64,000 nucleotides of DNA from JAWVFM01 sp038237625 (GTDB taxonomy: Bacteria > Actinomycetota > Thermoleophilia > Solirubrobacterales > 70-9). A model generated the notes under the pieces. It ran no database searches and had not been told where the DNA came from. It saw only the letters and a list, made by a program, of their open reading frames with translations. The stretch spans positions 62,001 to 126,000 of the forward strand of contig JBBRYM010000006.1 of the NCBI GenBank assembly GCA_038237625.1. Reading direction: 5' to 3'. Position 1 is the first letter of the stretch. The number at the start of each line of letters is the position of its first letter. The position numbers and the translations under genes are program-made. Positions 1 through 7,877 of this stretch are shown here, piece after piece.

Positions 1-1
1 G

Positions 2-970
2 GCTCGGCGGGGCGAGCTCCCCGGCATGGTCAAGACCGGGGCGACGTTCGACGCCGCTTGTGAGGAGTGGCTGGACTGGAAGCGCAGCCGCAACCTGAAG
101 CCCTCGACGCTCTCCGATTACGAGCACATGATGCGTCGTCTCAAGCCCGGCATGGCGCGTGTAGTGGGACAGCACACGAGACTCGAGGCGATCACGGCGG
201 TTGACGTCGAGCGCTACCGGGACGCGCTATTGGCGGAGGGTATTTCGGATCGGACAGCCAACAAGTACCTCGGGGTGCTCTCAGACATCTTCGGCTGGGC
301 GAAACGCAAATTCGGACTGCCAGCGAACCCCGTTAACGACGTCGAGCGCCGGCCGCAGCGAAGGCGCGCCAACATCGACGTCTACTCCAGAGAGGAGGTG
401 CTTGCCCTCGCGCGGGCGGCGACGTCCGAGCAGGAGGCAGCGCTTTATTTGGCCGCGGCATTTACGGGCCTGCGTCGAGGCGAGCTACTCGCGCTGCGCT
501 GGCGTGATGTCGACTTCGACACTGCGACGGTGCACGTTCGGCAGAACATGACCACGGCTGGTCTGACCACGCCGAAGGGCGGGAAGGAGCGGGCGGTGCC
601 GCTTGCCGAGGAGGTCGCCTCAGCTCTTGCTCGGCTGGGTCAGCGCAACGAGTTCACCGAAGTTGACGATCTCGTTTTCGCGGCGCCTCACGGCGGTCAC
701 CAGATCGGCCGCGTCGTATCGCGTCGCTTCCATGAGGCGGTGGGCCGCGCCGGGCTGCGCAGGCTTCGGTTTCACGACCTCCGCCACACCTTCGGAACCC
801 ATGCGATCCGCGCGGCCGACAGCCGCGAGGTGATGGAGTGGATGGGCCACCAAGATCTCCGCACGACGCAGCTCTACTTGCAGTTCAAGCCGAAGCACGA
901 CGCGGCACGGCGGCTGTCTGCGGCCTTCGACGATGGTCAGCTGGGTCCCGCACGGATCGAGTCGAGGTAG
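2..970 (+). CDS. Tyrosine recombinase/phage integrase (5' end outside window)
   Basis: Site-specific tyrosine recombinase, expected to move the element lying to the left. The frame is open to the window edge; the first visible ATG is at 26, so the true N-terminus (often an arm-binding domain) may be missing. An N-terminal SAM-like core-binding domain (about residues 5-95 from that ATG) precedes the catalytic domain. The catalytic domain shows the Arg box 'TGLRRGELLALRW', the Lys-bearing hairpin 'TPKGGKERAVPL', the box 'HDLRHTFGTH', and 'MGHQDLRTTQLYLQ' with the nucleophile Tyr. It ends 125 bp before a tRNA-Met 3' fragment, the usual place for an integrase beside its attachment site. The family call is certain; which element it serves is inferred. 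Confidence 0.93.
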   Translation, partial: ARRGELPGMVKTGATFDAACEEWLDWKRSRNLKPSTLSDYEHMMRRLKPGMARVVGQHTRLEAITAVDVERYRDALLAEGISDRTANKYLGVLSDIFGWAKRKFGLPANPVNDVERRPQRRRANIDVYSREEVLALARAATSEQEAALYLAAAFTGLRRGELLALRWRDVDFDTATVHVRQNMTTAGLTTPKGGKERAVPLAEEVASALARLGQRNEFTEVDDLVFAAPHGGHQIGRVVSRRFHEAVGRAGLRRLRFHDLRHTFGTHAIRAADSREVMEWMGHQDLRTTQLYLQFKPKHDAARRLSAAFDDGQLGPARIESR

Positions 971-1094
971 AGCCGGTCAGCCAGCGGCTTGGCTCCATTC
1001 ACTGTCCCATTCTGAGCCGATCCGTGCTGACGCGACGTGATCGCGCCTGACCTCCCATTAGCTCGTTCGCCTGAGCAAACCTGGCGCGTCAGAA

Positions 1095-1136
1095 CTCATA
1101 ACCCGGAGGTCGTGGGTTCAAATCCCACCCCCGCTA
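1095..1136 (+). repeat. Attachment-site scar 1: 3' half of a tRNA-Met
   Basis: The anticodon loop CTCATAA (anticodon CAT), the T-arm with TTCAAAT loop and the 3' acceptor strand ending CCCCGCTA are present. The matching 5' acceptor, D-arm and 5' anticodon strand are not found upstream. It is therefore a 3' tRNA fragment, not a gene. The same segment recurs at 6709 and 28510 in the same orientation, marking junctions of tandem integrated elements. Confidence 0.85.
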
Positions 1137-1146
1137 TAGAACAAAA

Positions 1147-1164
1147 GGCCCGCAAAAGCGGGCC
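1147..1164 (+). terminator. Hairpin after attachment scar 1
   Basis: Perfect inverted repeat GGCCCGC-AAAA-GCGGGCC followed by TTGTT. Hairpins of the same layout but different sequence follow the other two tRNA-Met fragments. This suggests each element carries a replacement terminator for the tRNA gene it enters. Confidence 0.7.
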
Positions 1165-1198
1165 TTGTTCGTATCTGCGGTCGGCATGCCAGGAGTTC

Positions 1199-1219
1199 GT
1201 GGTCCCAATAAGGTCCCAT
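1199..1219 (+). repeat. Paired GGTCCCA motif, copy 1
   Basis: GGTCCCAA-TA-AGGTCCCAT: two GGTCCCA words in tandem, about 60 bp past the tRNA fragment. The same pair sits at 6821-6840 and 28614-28634, at a similar distance from each fragment. It may be an arm-type integrase binding site; this is inferred from the repeated position only. Confidence 0.6.
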
Positions 1220-1413
1220 CTCTCTCGCCCGGCTAGTGCCGAGCGCCCCGGAACGCGGGGCTGGCGACTGTTCTCCTGCCGCGCTTGTGCGATAGCGACG
1301 GCGCATGCTGTCAGCCCACCGCCTCGCATGCCGAATGTGACGCCGATGCAAATCCGCTTAGCAGTCTGCGATGCTATGAGCGATGACAATGACCACGGAA
1401 CGGAGGACTCGCT

Positions 1414-1764
1414 ATGCCGAAAACCCTCGGCCAGGTGCTCAAGGACGCTCGCGAGAAGAGCGGCAAGAGCCTGCGCCAAGTCGAGGAGATGACGGGGATC
1501 CACAACGCGCACCTGTCTCAGATAGAGAACGACACGATCGCGAAACCTGATCTGTCGATGCTGTTCGATCTTGCCGTCGCTTACGACCTCGACTACCAGG
1601 ACTTACTGCGCCGCACCGGCAAGAGCGCCAACGGAGAAACCTCGGCACGCCAGCGCCAGCGCACGACCGCGGCGATGCGCGCTCTCGGCGAGCTATCGGT
1701 CGCAGATCAAGACGAAGTGTTGGGGTTTATGGCACAGCTGAGAAACAAGAAACGAAGTGACTGA
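1414..1764 (+). CDS. Xre-family transcriptional regulator
   Basis: A 116-residue DNA-binding protein. Residues 5-60 form a lambda-repressor-type HTH ('SLRQVEEMTGIHNAHLSQIEND'), with a short helical tail. A GGAGG Shine-Dalgarno lies just upstream of ATG 1414. It overlaps the next gene (ImmA/IrrE-like) by 8 bp, a classic regulator plus peptidase pair in mobile elements. Its natural target would be the 17-bp-arm palindrome at 2691-2729 ahead of the ubiquitin-like operon, so it may act as repressor of that operon. Family assignment is firm; the operator pairing is inference. Confidence 0.88.
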   Translation: MPKTLGQVLKDAREKSGKSLRQVEEMTGIHNAHLSQIENDTIAKPDLSMLFDLAVAYDLDYQDLLRRTGKSANGETSARQRQRTTAAMRALGELSVADQDEVLGFMAQLRNKKRSD

Positions 1765-2641
1765 GCCGCTCTCACCATTCACCAGACGGCGTATTGCCCA
1801 GCTGGCCGAGGCCACGCTGCGCGAGGCCGACGTCGTCGGTGTCTTCCCCACTCCGATGAACGCCGTGCAGAAGGCCGCTGGGGTGGTTGAGCGGATCGAC
1901 ATGAGCAAGCTTCCGCCCGAACTCGAAGCCAAGAAGCCGGCGGCGTGGAAGCGAATCCTCGGTGCGCTGTGGCAGCGCACGGTGTTCGTCGATCTCACCG
2001 AGCCCGAACCGCGCGTGCTGTTTACCGACGCCCACGAGGCAAGCCATCAGATGTGTGAGTGGCATGGTCCCACGCTTCGTCTCGACGCCGACGAGACGAT
2101 GTACCGCGAGCTCAAGGCCAAGGTGGAGGCCGAGGCCAACTACGGTGCCGCGCAGCTCATCTTCCAAGGTGGGCGTTTTCATCGCGAAGCGCTCAAGGAC
2201 CAGCTTTCGATACGGACCCCAATCGCGCTCAAGCCCGAGTACGGCGCCTCCTTCCACGCGACCCTGCATCACTACGTCGAAGATCACCCTGACCCAGTAG
2301 CGTTGCTGATCGCGGGCCGCTACCCGAGCGCCGAGGGCTTCCTGCCCATCTGGCAAAGCGTCGAATCGGCCACCTTCAGCGAGCGTCACGGGCGCCTGAT
2401 CGATCGTCTGCCCGATCGCAACCTCAGCACCCTCGAAGGAGAGCGCGCACCGCTCGCCGACATCATCAACGCCGCCAAGCTCGCCGTCGACCCGCCGACG
2501 AAGACGATCTCGATCCCCGACCGCGCGGGCACCGCCGTCGAGTTCGCCGCCGAAGCATTCTTCAACCAGCGCTGCAACTTCATCTTGGTCGCCGAACGCA
2601 AGGCGCGCCGCGCCGGCCGGCGCCTGCGCCTCGCCGGCTAG
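1757..2641 (+). CDS. ImmA/IrrE-type zinc metallopeptidase
   Basis: A 294-residue protein with GTG start at 1757, translationally coupled to the Xre gene. It carries the zinc-binding HEASH motif (His93, Glu94, His97) in 'FTDAHEASHQMC', as in ImmA/IrrE peptidases that cleave partner repressors. The N-terminal half resembles the family's core; the long C-terminal half (residues 130-294) is not recognised. With the Xre protein it may form a damage-responsive derepression switch for the operon starting at 2787. The C-terminus is strongly basic ('RKARRAGRRLRLAG'). Confidence 0.85.
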   Translation: MTEPLSPFTRRRIAQLAEATLREADVVGVFPTPMNAVQKAAGVVERIDMSKLPPELEAKKPAAWKRILGALWQRTVFVDLTEPEPRVLFTDAHEASHQMCEWHGPTLRLDADETMYRELKAKVEAEANYGAAQLIFQGGRFHREALKDQLSIRTPIALKPEYGASFHATLHHYVEDHPDPVALLIAGRYPSAEGFLPIWQSVESATFSERHGRLIDRLPDRNLSTLEGERAPLADIINAAKLAVDPPTKTISIPDRAGTAVEFAAEAFFNQRCNFILVAERKARRAGRRLRLAG

Positions 2642-2690
2642 GGCGCCCACCACCAACTCAAACCCCTGGGATCAGGGAAGAACGCCTCTG

Positions 2691-2729
2691 GTGCTAAGCG
2701 TCTTAGCTGACTGCTAAGATGCTTAGCAC
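2691..2729. promoter_or_regulatory. Large palindrome, probable operator of the ubiquitin-like operon
   Basis: Two 17-bp arms, GTGCTAAGCGTCTTAGC and GCTAAGATGCTTAGCAC, are separated by TGACT and match with one mismatch. Each arm contains two GCTAAG/CTTAGC half-sites, giving four in alternating orientation. It lies 58 bp before the Ubl start, in the only sizeable gap of the operon. No T-run follows it, so an operator fits better than a terminator. The upstream Xre protein is the likely ligand (inference). Confidence 0.75.
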
Positions 2730-2786
2730 CACGAGGGCCATCCTCGCGCCAACCTCGTCCACGGCAACGGAAGGAGCCGATTCGAA

Positions 2787-3077
2787 ATGACCCCCGCACA
2801 ACCAGAGACCAAGGACAAGCCCAAGCCACCCGGCAAGCACACACTCGACGTCGTGGTCTACGCCCCCGGCGAGACCAAGCCGCGCAAGTTCTCCTGGGAC
2901 AAGCATATGCTCGTCGCCGATGCTGCCGCCGAGGCCGCGAAGGCGTTCGGTCACACCTCCGGGAACCCCTCGCTCGCGAACGGAAAGGAGGTCCTGCCCC
3001 GCGACAAGCAGCTCGTCGCGGCTGGCGTGCGCGACGGTGATCGCCTCGAGCTGATCGACATCGGCGGCGGCGTCTAG
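2787..3077 (+). CDS. Ubiquitin-like modifier (BilA-like Ubl)
   Basis: A 96-residue protein with a Pro/Lys-rich leader (1-18) and one beta-grasp ubiquitin-like domain (about 18-95). The C-terminus is 'DIGGGV': a Gly-Gly tail plus one residue, so trimming by the JAB peptidase encoded two genes downstream would expose the diglycine. Members of this group are activated by a linked E1 and attached to targets. The stop overlaps the next start by 1 bp. A single Ubl domain distinguishes it from tandem-Ubl BilA. The call rests on the tail and on the neighbouring E2/JAB/E1 genes. Confidence 0.82.
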   Translation: MTPAQPETKDKPKPPGKHTLDVVVYAPGETKPRKFSWDKHMLVADAAAEAAKAFGHTSGNPSLANGKEVLPRDKQLVAAGVRDGDRLELIDIGGGV

Positions 3078-3592
3078 TGGGCCTCGTCCCCCATGCGACC
3101 TCGGTCGCGATCGTCGAGGAAGAGCTCGCGGCTGCATCGGCTTGGGCCGAGCGCCACGAGCTCTCGCTCGACGCCGATCCCGAGGCGCTTCACCTCGAGC
3201 TCGCGCTGGCGGGCCCGTCGCGCAACGGCAACGGGTCCGACGCCGAGGACTACCTCCTGCTCGGCGACTTCGACGACTACCGCGCGATTCCGCCGGCGTG
3301 GCGATTTGTCGGCCCCTGCACCAAGGACGAGATCGGCAGCCCCGCCTTCCCCGCCGGCGGCACCGAGCTTCCGTTCCCTGCGACCGTCCTGCACCCGAAC
3401 GCGGTGATCTGCGCTCACTTCAACCGCCTCGCCTACGCCGCCCACAACGGCCCCCATCCCGAGTGGAGCGACCTCGGCAACTGGCAGAACGTCCGCGAGG
3501 CCGAGACGCTCGCCCTCACGATCGCCGCGATGCTCGACCGGATCTGGCGCGAGGTCGTGCACTCGGCGGGCCGGATGGCGCCGCTGCCATGA
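3077..3592 (+). CDS. E2-like ubiquitin-conjugating protein (BilB-like)
   Basis: A 171-residue protein. It contains 'HPNAVICAHFNRLAY' (residues 107-121): an HPN motif followed by Cys112, matching the HPN...Cys layout of E2 enzymes, so Cys112 is the candidate catalytic thiol. 'GPHPEWSDLGNWQNV' follows, a conserved C-terminal feature of bacterial E2-like families. The start is GTG 3077, overlapping the Ubl stop; the end overlaps the JAB start (ATGA). Expected role: accept the Ubl from the E1 (gene at 4113) and pass it to a target. Confidence 0.8.
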   Translation: MGLVPHATSVAIVEEELAAASAWAERHELSLDADPEALHLELALAGPSRNGNGSDAEDYLLLGDFDDYRAIPPAWRFVGPCTKDEIGSPAFPAGGTELPFPATVLHPNAVICAHFNRLAYAAHNGPHPEWSDLGNWQNVREAETLALTIAAMLDRIWREVVHSAGRMAPLP

Positions 3593-4116
3593 CGATCTTC
3601 GAAGAACCCCGCCTGCCAGTGAGGCCGATGCTCGGCGAGCTGGCCATCGCCCAGGGAGCCTGGCGGTCGGCGGCGCGGTTGTTGCCCACCTACCGCGGGC
3701 GCGATGGCGATCACGAGGGCATCGTCTTCCTTCTCGGCAGCCGATCGGGCGACGATGCGCTGGTCACAACGGCCGTCGCGCCCAACGCCGAGCACGACCG
3801 CAGACGGGTGCTTTGCACCGAGCAGCAGATGCTCGAGGTGATCGCGGAGGCTCGCAAGCTCGGCCTGGCCCTGATCGCGCAGCTTCACTCACACCCCGGA
3901 GACTGGACCGACCACTCAAAGGGAGACGACGAGCTCGTCTTCATGCCCTACGAGGGGATGGTGAGTTTTGTCGCTCCGCACTACGGAATGGTCGGGCTTG
4001 AGCCGGTGCACTCACTCGGCATCCACCAGTTTCAGGGTGGGCGCTGGGTCATGGTTGATGAGTCCTCTGCCTGCAGCCAGATCCGCATCCTTCCTAGGGC
4101 GGTCGACCTGCGATGA
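3589..4116 (+). CDS. JAB/JAMM metallopeptidase (BilC-like deubiquitinase)
   Basis: A 175-residue protein. The full JAMM zinc motif is visible: Glu43, then His100-x-His102-x7-Ser110-x2-Asp113 ('QLHSHPGDWTDHSKGDDE'). These isopeptidases process Ubl precursors and remove conjugates. ATG 3589 overlaps the E2 stop and its own stop overlaps the E1 start, so the operon is tightly coupled. The same frame is open further upstream, but that stretch is a shadow of the E2 gene. Confidence 0.9.
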   Translation: MTIFEEPRLPVRPMLGELAIAQGAWRSAARLLPTYRGRDGDHEGIVFLLGSRSGDDALVTTAVAPNAEHDRRRVLCTEQQMLEVIAEARKLGLALIAQLHSHPGDWTDHSKGDDELVFMPYEGMVSFVAPHYGMVGLEPVHSLGIHQFQGGRWVMVDESSACSQIRILPRAVDLR

Positions 4117-5438
4117 ACCGAGCTAACTTCGAAGCGGCCTTCGACTCGCGCACCGAGATGATCGTCGGCGACTACCACGCGACGGACGAGCCGGTCGTGA
4201 TCGAGTTCGGCTCCGACATCGAAACTCCCGCCGGCCACCTGCTCGCGACCTCGCTGGTGAACCTACTTGCTCGTGCCCACCAGCACCTCGTGATCGTCGG
4301 CGACCTCTCGCAGCCGCTCCTCTGCCCGAGTCCGTTCGGGCATGTTGACCTCGAGGAGGCGACCGCCGGCTTCGCCCACGAGATCCATCCGTGGCGTGAC
4401 ATCGACGTGGTCGACGCAGCGCCGAGCGGCGAGCCGCTGGTCTCGATCGGCCTCGGCCAGACGACTCGTGAGAACGAAATCCAGATCGGCGCGGAGGGTT
4501 GGGTCGCGAGCTTTGGATTGCGCCGAGAGGTTGAGCCGGACTCGCTTGGCGGGGCGGCGCTCGCCGCTTGCCTGGCCGCGGCGGCAGCGTTTCGCCGCCA
4601 GCTCGGGCGGTTGGGCCTCGGCGAGGGAGACTTCTCACTGTGGTCGCGCAGCCAGCGCGGCCGCGACCAGGGGCCGGCGATTGGCCCGATCGATGTCGGC
4701 TCGGTACTTCAGGTGGGAGCCGGGGCGGTTGGTGCCGCGCTCGACTGGTGGCTGTCGATGTTTGGTTACGCGGGGACCTGGACGATCGCCGACGCGGACA
4801 CGGTCGACATCTCCAACCTTAACCGCCAGATCCTCTTCGCCGCCGCCGACACAGAGTTCGCGGGCCGGCGCCAGAGCAAGGCGGTCTTGGCGGCAGGCCG
4901 GATGATCCCCGAAGGCGTACCGTCGGCTCACTGGTACGGCGACGACGCGACGGTGGTCGACGCCACCTACGACGTGATTTTGCCGCTTGCCAACGAACGA
5001 GCGGTTCGTCCGGCGCTGCAGGCGCGTATCCCGCCCATCCTGCTCCATGCTACGACCAGCAGACATTGGCAGGCGCAGCTCCATCGACATGTGCCTGGTC
5101 GTGACGACTGCCTCACCTGTCGAATCCCTACCGACATGGCCCAGACTTCGTGTTCAAAGGGGGAGATCAGCCCTGAGGAACCCGATGCAGCGCTACCGTT
5201 CCTGTCGGCGACCGCCGGGCTACTGCTCGCCGGCGAGCTCGCGCGCCTATCAGCCACGGGACGATTCGACGAACCTGAGAGCGTCACGGCGCTCGATCTT
5301 TCGACCAGCGATCCGGCGCTGCAGCGCTTCGCAATGCCGTGTCGCGAGGGATGCGCGTCGTGGCCCAGCGCGGCCATCCGCCGCGTCGTGAACGAGGGTA
5401 CGAGGTGGGCCAGTCTCGATCCCGACGTCGATGACTGA
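4113..5438 (+). CDS. E1-like ThiF-family Ubl-activating enzyme (BilD-like)
   Basis: A 441-residue protein. The N-terminal 190 residues are an unrecognised extension. A ThiF/E1 adenylation domain follows with nucleotide loop 'VGAGAVG' (201-207), 'DADTVDISNLNRQILF' (227-242, carrying the conserved Asp and Arg) and Lys256. Cys pairs 'CLTC' (333-336) and 'CREGC' (about 408) are the usual zinc ligands; Cys347 is a candidate thioester residue. It adenylates the Ubl C-terminus and loads it to the E2. It is last in the Ubl-E2-JAB-E1 operon, the gene order described for Bil antiphage systems. Confidence 0.88.
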   Translation: MNRANFEAAFDSRTEMIVGDYHATDEPVVIEFGSDIETPAGHLLATSLVNLLARAHQHLVIVGDLSQPLLCPSPFGHVDLEEATAGFAHEIHPWRDIDVVDAAPSGEPLVSIGLGQTTRENEIQIGAEGWVASFGLRREVEPDSLGGAALAACLAAAAAFRRQLGRLGLGEGDFSLWSRSQRGRDQGPAIGPIDVGSVLQVGAGAVGAALDWWLSMFGYAGTWTIADADTVDISNLNRQILFAAADTEFAGRRQSKAVLAAGRMIPEGVPSAHWYGDDATVVDATYDVILPLANERAVRPALQARIPPILLHATTSRHWQAQLHRHVPGRDDCLTCRIPTDMAQTSCSKGEISPEEPDAALPFLSATAGLLLAGELARLSATGRFDEPESVTALDLSTSDPALQRFAMPCREGCASWPSAAIRRVVNEGTRWASLDPDVDD

Positions 5439-5483
5439 GCACCGCGCTTAAAGTCGCCGCCGACCGGGAAAAGCGTTGCGATG

Positions 5484-5512
5484 TTGCGCAACGTAACAAC
5501 ATCGGTTACTAT
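5484..5512 (+). promoter_or_regulatory. Promoter of the AbiE-like pair
   Basis: TTGCGC (5484-5489), 17-bp spacer, TACTAT (5507-5512). Only 6 bp separate the -10 box from ATG 5519, so the transcript should be leaderless. GTTGCGCAAC, a 10-bp palindrome, overlaps the -35 box and could be an autoregulatory site. Confidence 0.6.
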
Positions 5513-5518
5513 ACGAGC

Positions 5519-6031
5519 ATGCTCAACGGCAACGACGTGCTGGTCCTGGTGTGGCTTACGGCTCACCCCGGCCCATGGACCTTCCGTGCGCTTGGCAAAG
5601 AAATGAAAATGGATGTGGCCGCACTGCACCGAAGTGTTAGCCGCCTTAAGAGCGCGAGGTTGCTGGACTCCGACAGGCAGCTAAACCGAGCCAACGTCGA
5701 GGAATTTCTTCTCCACGGCGTTCCGTACGTAATCCCGGGGGACCTGGGCGCAGAAGGTCGCGGCATTCCGACCGCATGGGGCGTCGAGCCTCTGCGTGGT
5801 GCGCTGGCCAGCGACGGCCCAAGCCCGGTCTGGCCGAGTTCGCACGGGACGTCTCGCGGGCCCGTCCTCGAACCGGTGTCAGAGGCAGCAGTCGATCTCG
5901 TCTCGAGCGACCCCGAGATGGCGCAATGGCTTGGCCTAATCGACGCGATTCGGGTTGGGCGCGCAAGGGAACGCAAGCTGGCTTCGAGTGAGCTCCGCCG
6001 GCGGATCTGGGACACAACGCGTGAGCGTTGA
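5519..6031 (+). CDS. Winged-helix regulator/antitoxin-like partner of nucleotidyltransferase
   Basis: A 170-residue protein with an N-terminal winged-helix domain (about 5-65; 'TFRALGKEMKMDVAALHRSVSRLKSARLL'). The rest is Pro/Ser-rich and unrecognised. It precedes and overlaps by 11 bp a nucleotidyltransferase-fold gene, the layout of AbiEi/AbiEii-type abortive-infection toxin-antitoxin pairs. Here it would be the DNA-binding antitoxin repressing its own leaderless promoter. The antitoxin role is inferred from position and fold. Confidence 0.7.
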   Translation: MLNGNDVLVLVWLTAHPGPWTFRALGKEMKMDVAALHRSVSRLKSARLLDSDRQLNRANVEEFLLHGVPYVIPGDLGAEGRGIPTAWGVEPLRGALASDGPSPVWPSSHGTSRGPVLEPVSEAAVDLVSSDPEMAQWLGLIDAIRVGRARERKLASSELRRRIWDTTRER

Positions 6032-6713
6032 GCTTCTTGAGGAAGCTGCTGCGGCACTCGGCGAAATTCGGAACGACGTCGTGTTCCTTGGTGCGGCGAC
6101 GCTTTCACTCTGGATCACCGATGAAGCGGCTCCGCCGCTTCGGCCGACCTCCGACGTCGATGTCGTCGTCGTGGAGGTGACCACTCTTATCGAGTACAAC
6201 CGATTTGAAGCGCGGTTGCGATCGGCCGGTTTCCGAGACGAAGGGTCCGTGCTCGGCCGCTTTCTCTTTGGGCCCGACGATCTCCAAGTCGATGCGATCC
6301 CGGCAGACGCGTCCATCCTGGGGTTCGAAAATCAGTGGCAACGCGCCGCTCTGTCTGAGGCGGTGGAGCGCTCGCTCCCCTCGGGAGCGGTAATTCGATG
6401 TGTGCCACCCGCGTATCTGCTTGCGACGAAACTCGAAGCGTTTGCCGGGCGGGGCGAGGGCGACTACTTCGGCTCACCCGACTTCGAGGACATCGTTGCG
6501 CTTGTGGATGGACGTGCTGAGCTTGTCGACGAGGTCAAGGCATCCAACTCCTCGCTGCGTGCGTATGTGTCCGCCGAGCTGGGTGAGCATCTCGAGAAGA
6601 CGCGAGGCCGCGACGCAGTCATCGCTCATCTCGAATACGGGCGAGACGGCCGACCCCGGGCGGAGGGGACCGTAATTCCCCGATTAACACAGATCGCGAC
6701 TTCCGGCACATAA
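6021..6713 (+). CDS. AbiEii/MNT-like nucleotidyltransferase (toxin-like)
   Basis: A 230-residue protein. Residues near the N-terminus show the nucleotidyltransferase core 'FLGAATLSLW ... RPTSDVDVVV', with Ser-Asp-Val-Asp supplying metal-binding Asp residues, and 'LLATKLEAFAGRGEGDYFGSPDFEDIVAL', typical of the AbiEii/DUF6036 group. GTG 6021 overlaps the upstream gene; the frame is open further upstream but that would cover most of its partner's 3' end. The stop codon TAA (6711-6713) lies inside the tRNA-Met fragment, so element excision or integration touches the C-terminus of this gene. Confidence 0.78.
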   Translation: MSVELLEEAAAALGEIRNDVVFLGAATLSLWITDEAAPPLRPTSDVDVVVVEVTTLIEYNRFEARLRSAGFRDEGSVLGRFLFGPDDLQVDAIPADASILGFENQWQRAALSEAVERSLPSGAVIRCVPPAYLLATKLEAFAGRGEGDYFGSPDFEDIVALVDGRAELVDEVKASNSSLRAYVSAELGEHLEKTRGRDAVIAHLEYGRDGRPRAEGTVIPRLTQIATSGT

Positions 6714-6748
6714 CCCGGAGGTCGTGGGTTCAAATCCCATCCCCGCTA
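6709..6748 (+). repeat. Attachment-site scar 2: 3' half of a tRNA-Met
   Basis: Matches scar 1 from CATAACCCGG to CCCCGCTA with one base change (CCCAT for CCCAC in the T-stem). No 5' tRNA half is present. It closes the 1.1-6.7 kb defence island. Confidence 0.85.
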
Positions 6749-6753
6749 TTTAC

Positions 6754-6781
6754 GGAAGCCCCTGCTAACCCAGGGGTTTCC
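6754..6781 (+). terminator. Hairpin after attachment scar 2
   Basis: GGAAGCCCCTG / CAGGGGTTTCC, an 11-bp stem with one G-T pair and a 6-base loop (CTAACC). It has the same place and layout as the hairpins after scars 1 and 3, with a different sequence. Confidence 0.65.
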
Positions 6782-6820
6782 ATGGTTTCCGATTGTCTAG
6801 GGCGAGCTCATGCCAGGTCC

Positions 6821-6840
6821 GTGGTCCCAATTTGGTCCCG
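6821..6840 (+). repeat. Paired GGTCCC motif, copy 2
   Basis: GTGGTCCCAA-TTTGGTCCCG, the same paired word as at 1199 and 28614, about 75 bp past scar 2. Confidence 0.6.
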
Positions 6841-6911
6841 TTTGTTCGCCGCCTTGGCGGAATAAGCCAGCCCGGGTTCCACGGAGACCGTTTTCATTGG
6901 ATTCCAATCTC

Positions 6912-7877
6912 TCATCGATCAGCGTAGTGGGGTTCAGGCGCCCGGCGTAGCGAGCCCGTAGGGCGAGCGGAGCCGGGCGGCGGCCAGTGAGCGTGCAGGG
7001 CCTCGAATTCGACCGGCGGGATGTCGCCGAGCGACTCGTGGAGGCGATCGTGGTTAAACCAGGAGACGTATTCGACGACGCCCAGCTCGAGCGCCGAGCG
7101 GCTGCGAAGGCCGCGGTCGGAGATCAGCTCGGTCTTCAGCGAGTCGACGAACGACTCGGCCATCGCGTTGTCGTAGGTGTCGCCGACCGAACCGACCGAG
7201 GCGAGGACGCCGTGGTCGGTCAGCTCCTGGGTGAACTCGGCTGAGGTGTATTGGCTGCCGCGGTCGGAGTGGTGGACGAGCTCGACGTCGGCGCCGCCCG
7301 CACGCATCCCGAGCGCCATCCGCAGGGCGTCGAGGACGAGGTCGGCGCGCATGTGCGCGGCGAGCTGCCAGCCGACAAATCATCCGCGAGTAGACGTCGA
7401 TGACGAAGGCCAGGAAGCTGACGCCCTCCCAGCAGCGCAGGAAGGTGATGTCGGCGACCCAGGGCTGGTTCGGCCGATCCGCGGTGAAGTTGCGCTCGAC
7501 GAGATCAGGCCTTCGGTGGGCCTCGGGATCGGGCTTGGTCGTGCGCCAGGGCCGCCCGCGGCGCTTGGCGCCGCGGATCCCGTTGGCGCGCATCAGCCGC
7601 TGGACCTGGCAGCGGGGGACCCGCTCGCCGGCGCGAACGAGGGGCTTCCAGGTGCGCCGATAGCCATAGGCCTCGTAGTTCTCTTTGTGGGTCTTTCGGA
7701 TTGCCGCGAGCAGGCGCTCGTCCTCGAGGGCCCGCCTCGAGGGCGGGCCCGATCGACGCCGGTAGTAGGCGGACGCCGACGCGCCCAGGGTCCGGCAAAT
7801 GGACTCGACCCCGAAGTCAGAGCGGCGCTCGTCGATGAACGCGCTCACCTCGGTCGGGGCGGGTCGAGCTCCTTGGC
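6912..7877 (-). pseudogene. IS3 OrfB transposase (DDE integrase), frameshifted
   Basis: Homology starts in one frame ('TEVSAFIDERRSDFGVESICRTLG', then the rve core start 'RPNQPWVADITFLRCWEGVSF' and 'VIDVYSRM') and resumes in another ('ADVELVHHSDRGSQYTS', 'GSVGDTYDNAMAESF'). The break is an extra T after ATGATT near 7378, on the minus strand. Without it the frame would read VIDVYSRMIVGWQLAAH. Entry from OrfA would need a programmed -1 slip at a run of seven T on the coding strand near 7880. Confidence 0.85.

Noticed and set aside
1095..1136. Complete tRNA-Met gene
   Set aside because: No 5' acceptor strand AGCGGGG, D-arm or 5' anticodon strand upstream; the same holds at 6709 and 28510.
1772..2656. 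Long minus-strand open frame opposite the ImmA-type gene
   Set aside because: Same length as the sense gene but no motif; GC-rich codon use opens the antisense frame.
3142..3588. N-terminal extension of the JAB protein
   Set aside because: It overlaps the E2-like gene completely; ATG 3589 with ATGA coupling fits the JAB domain.
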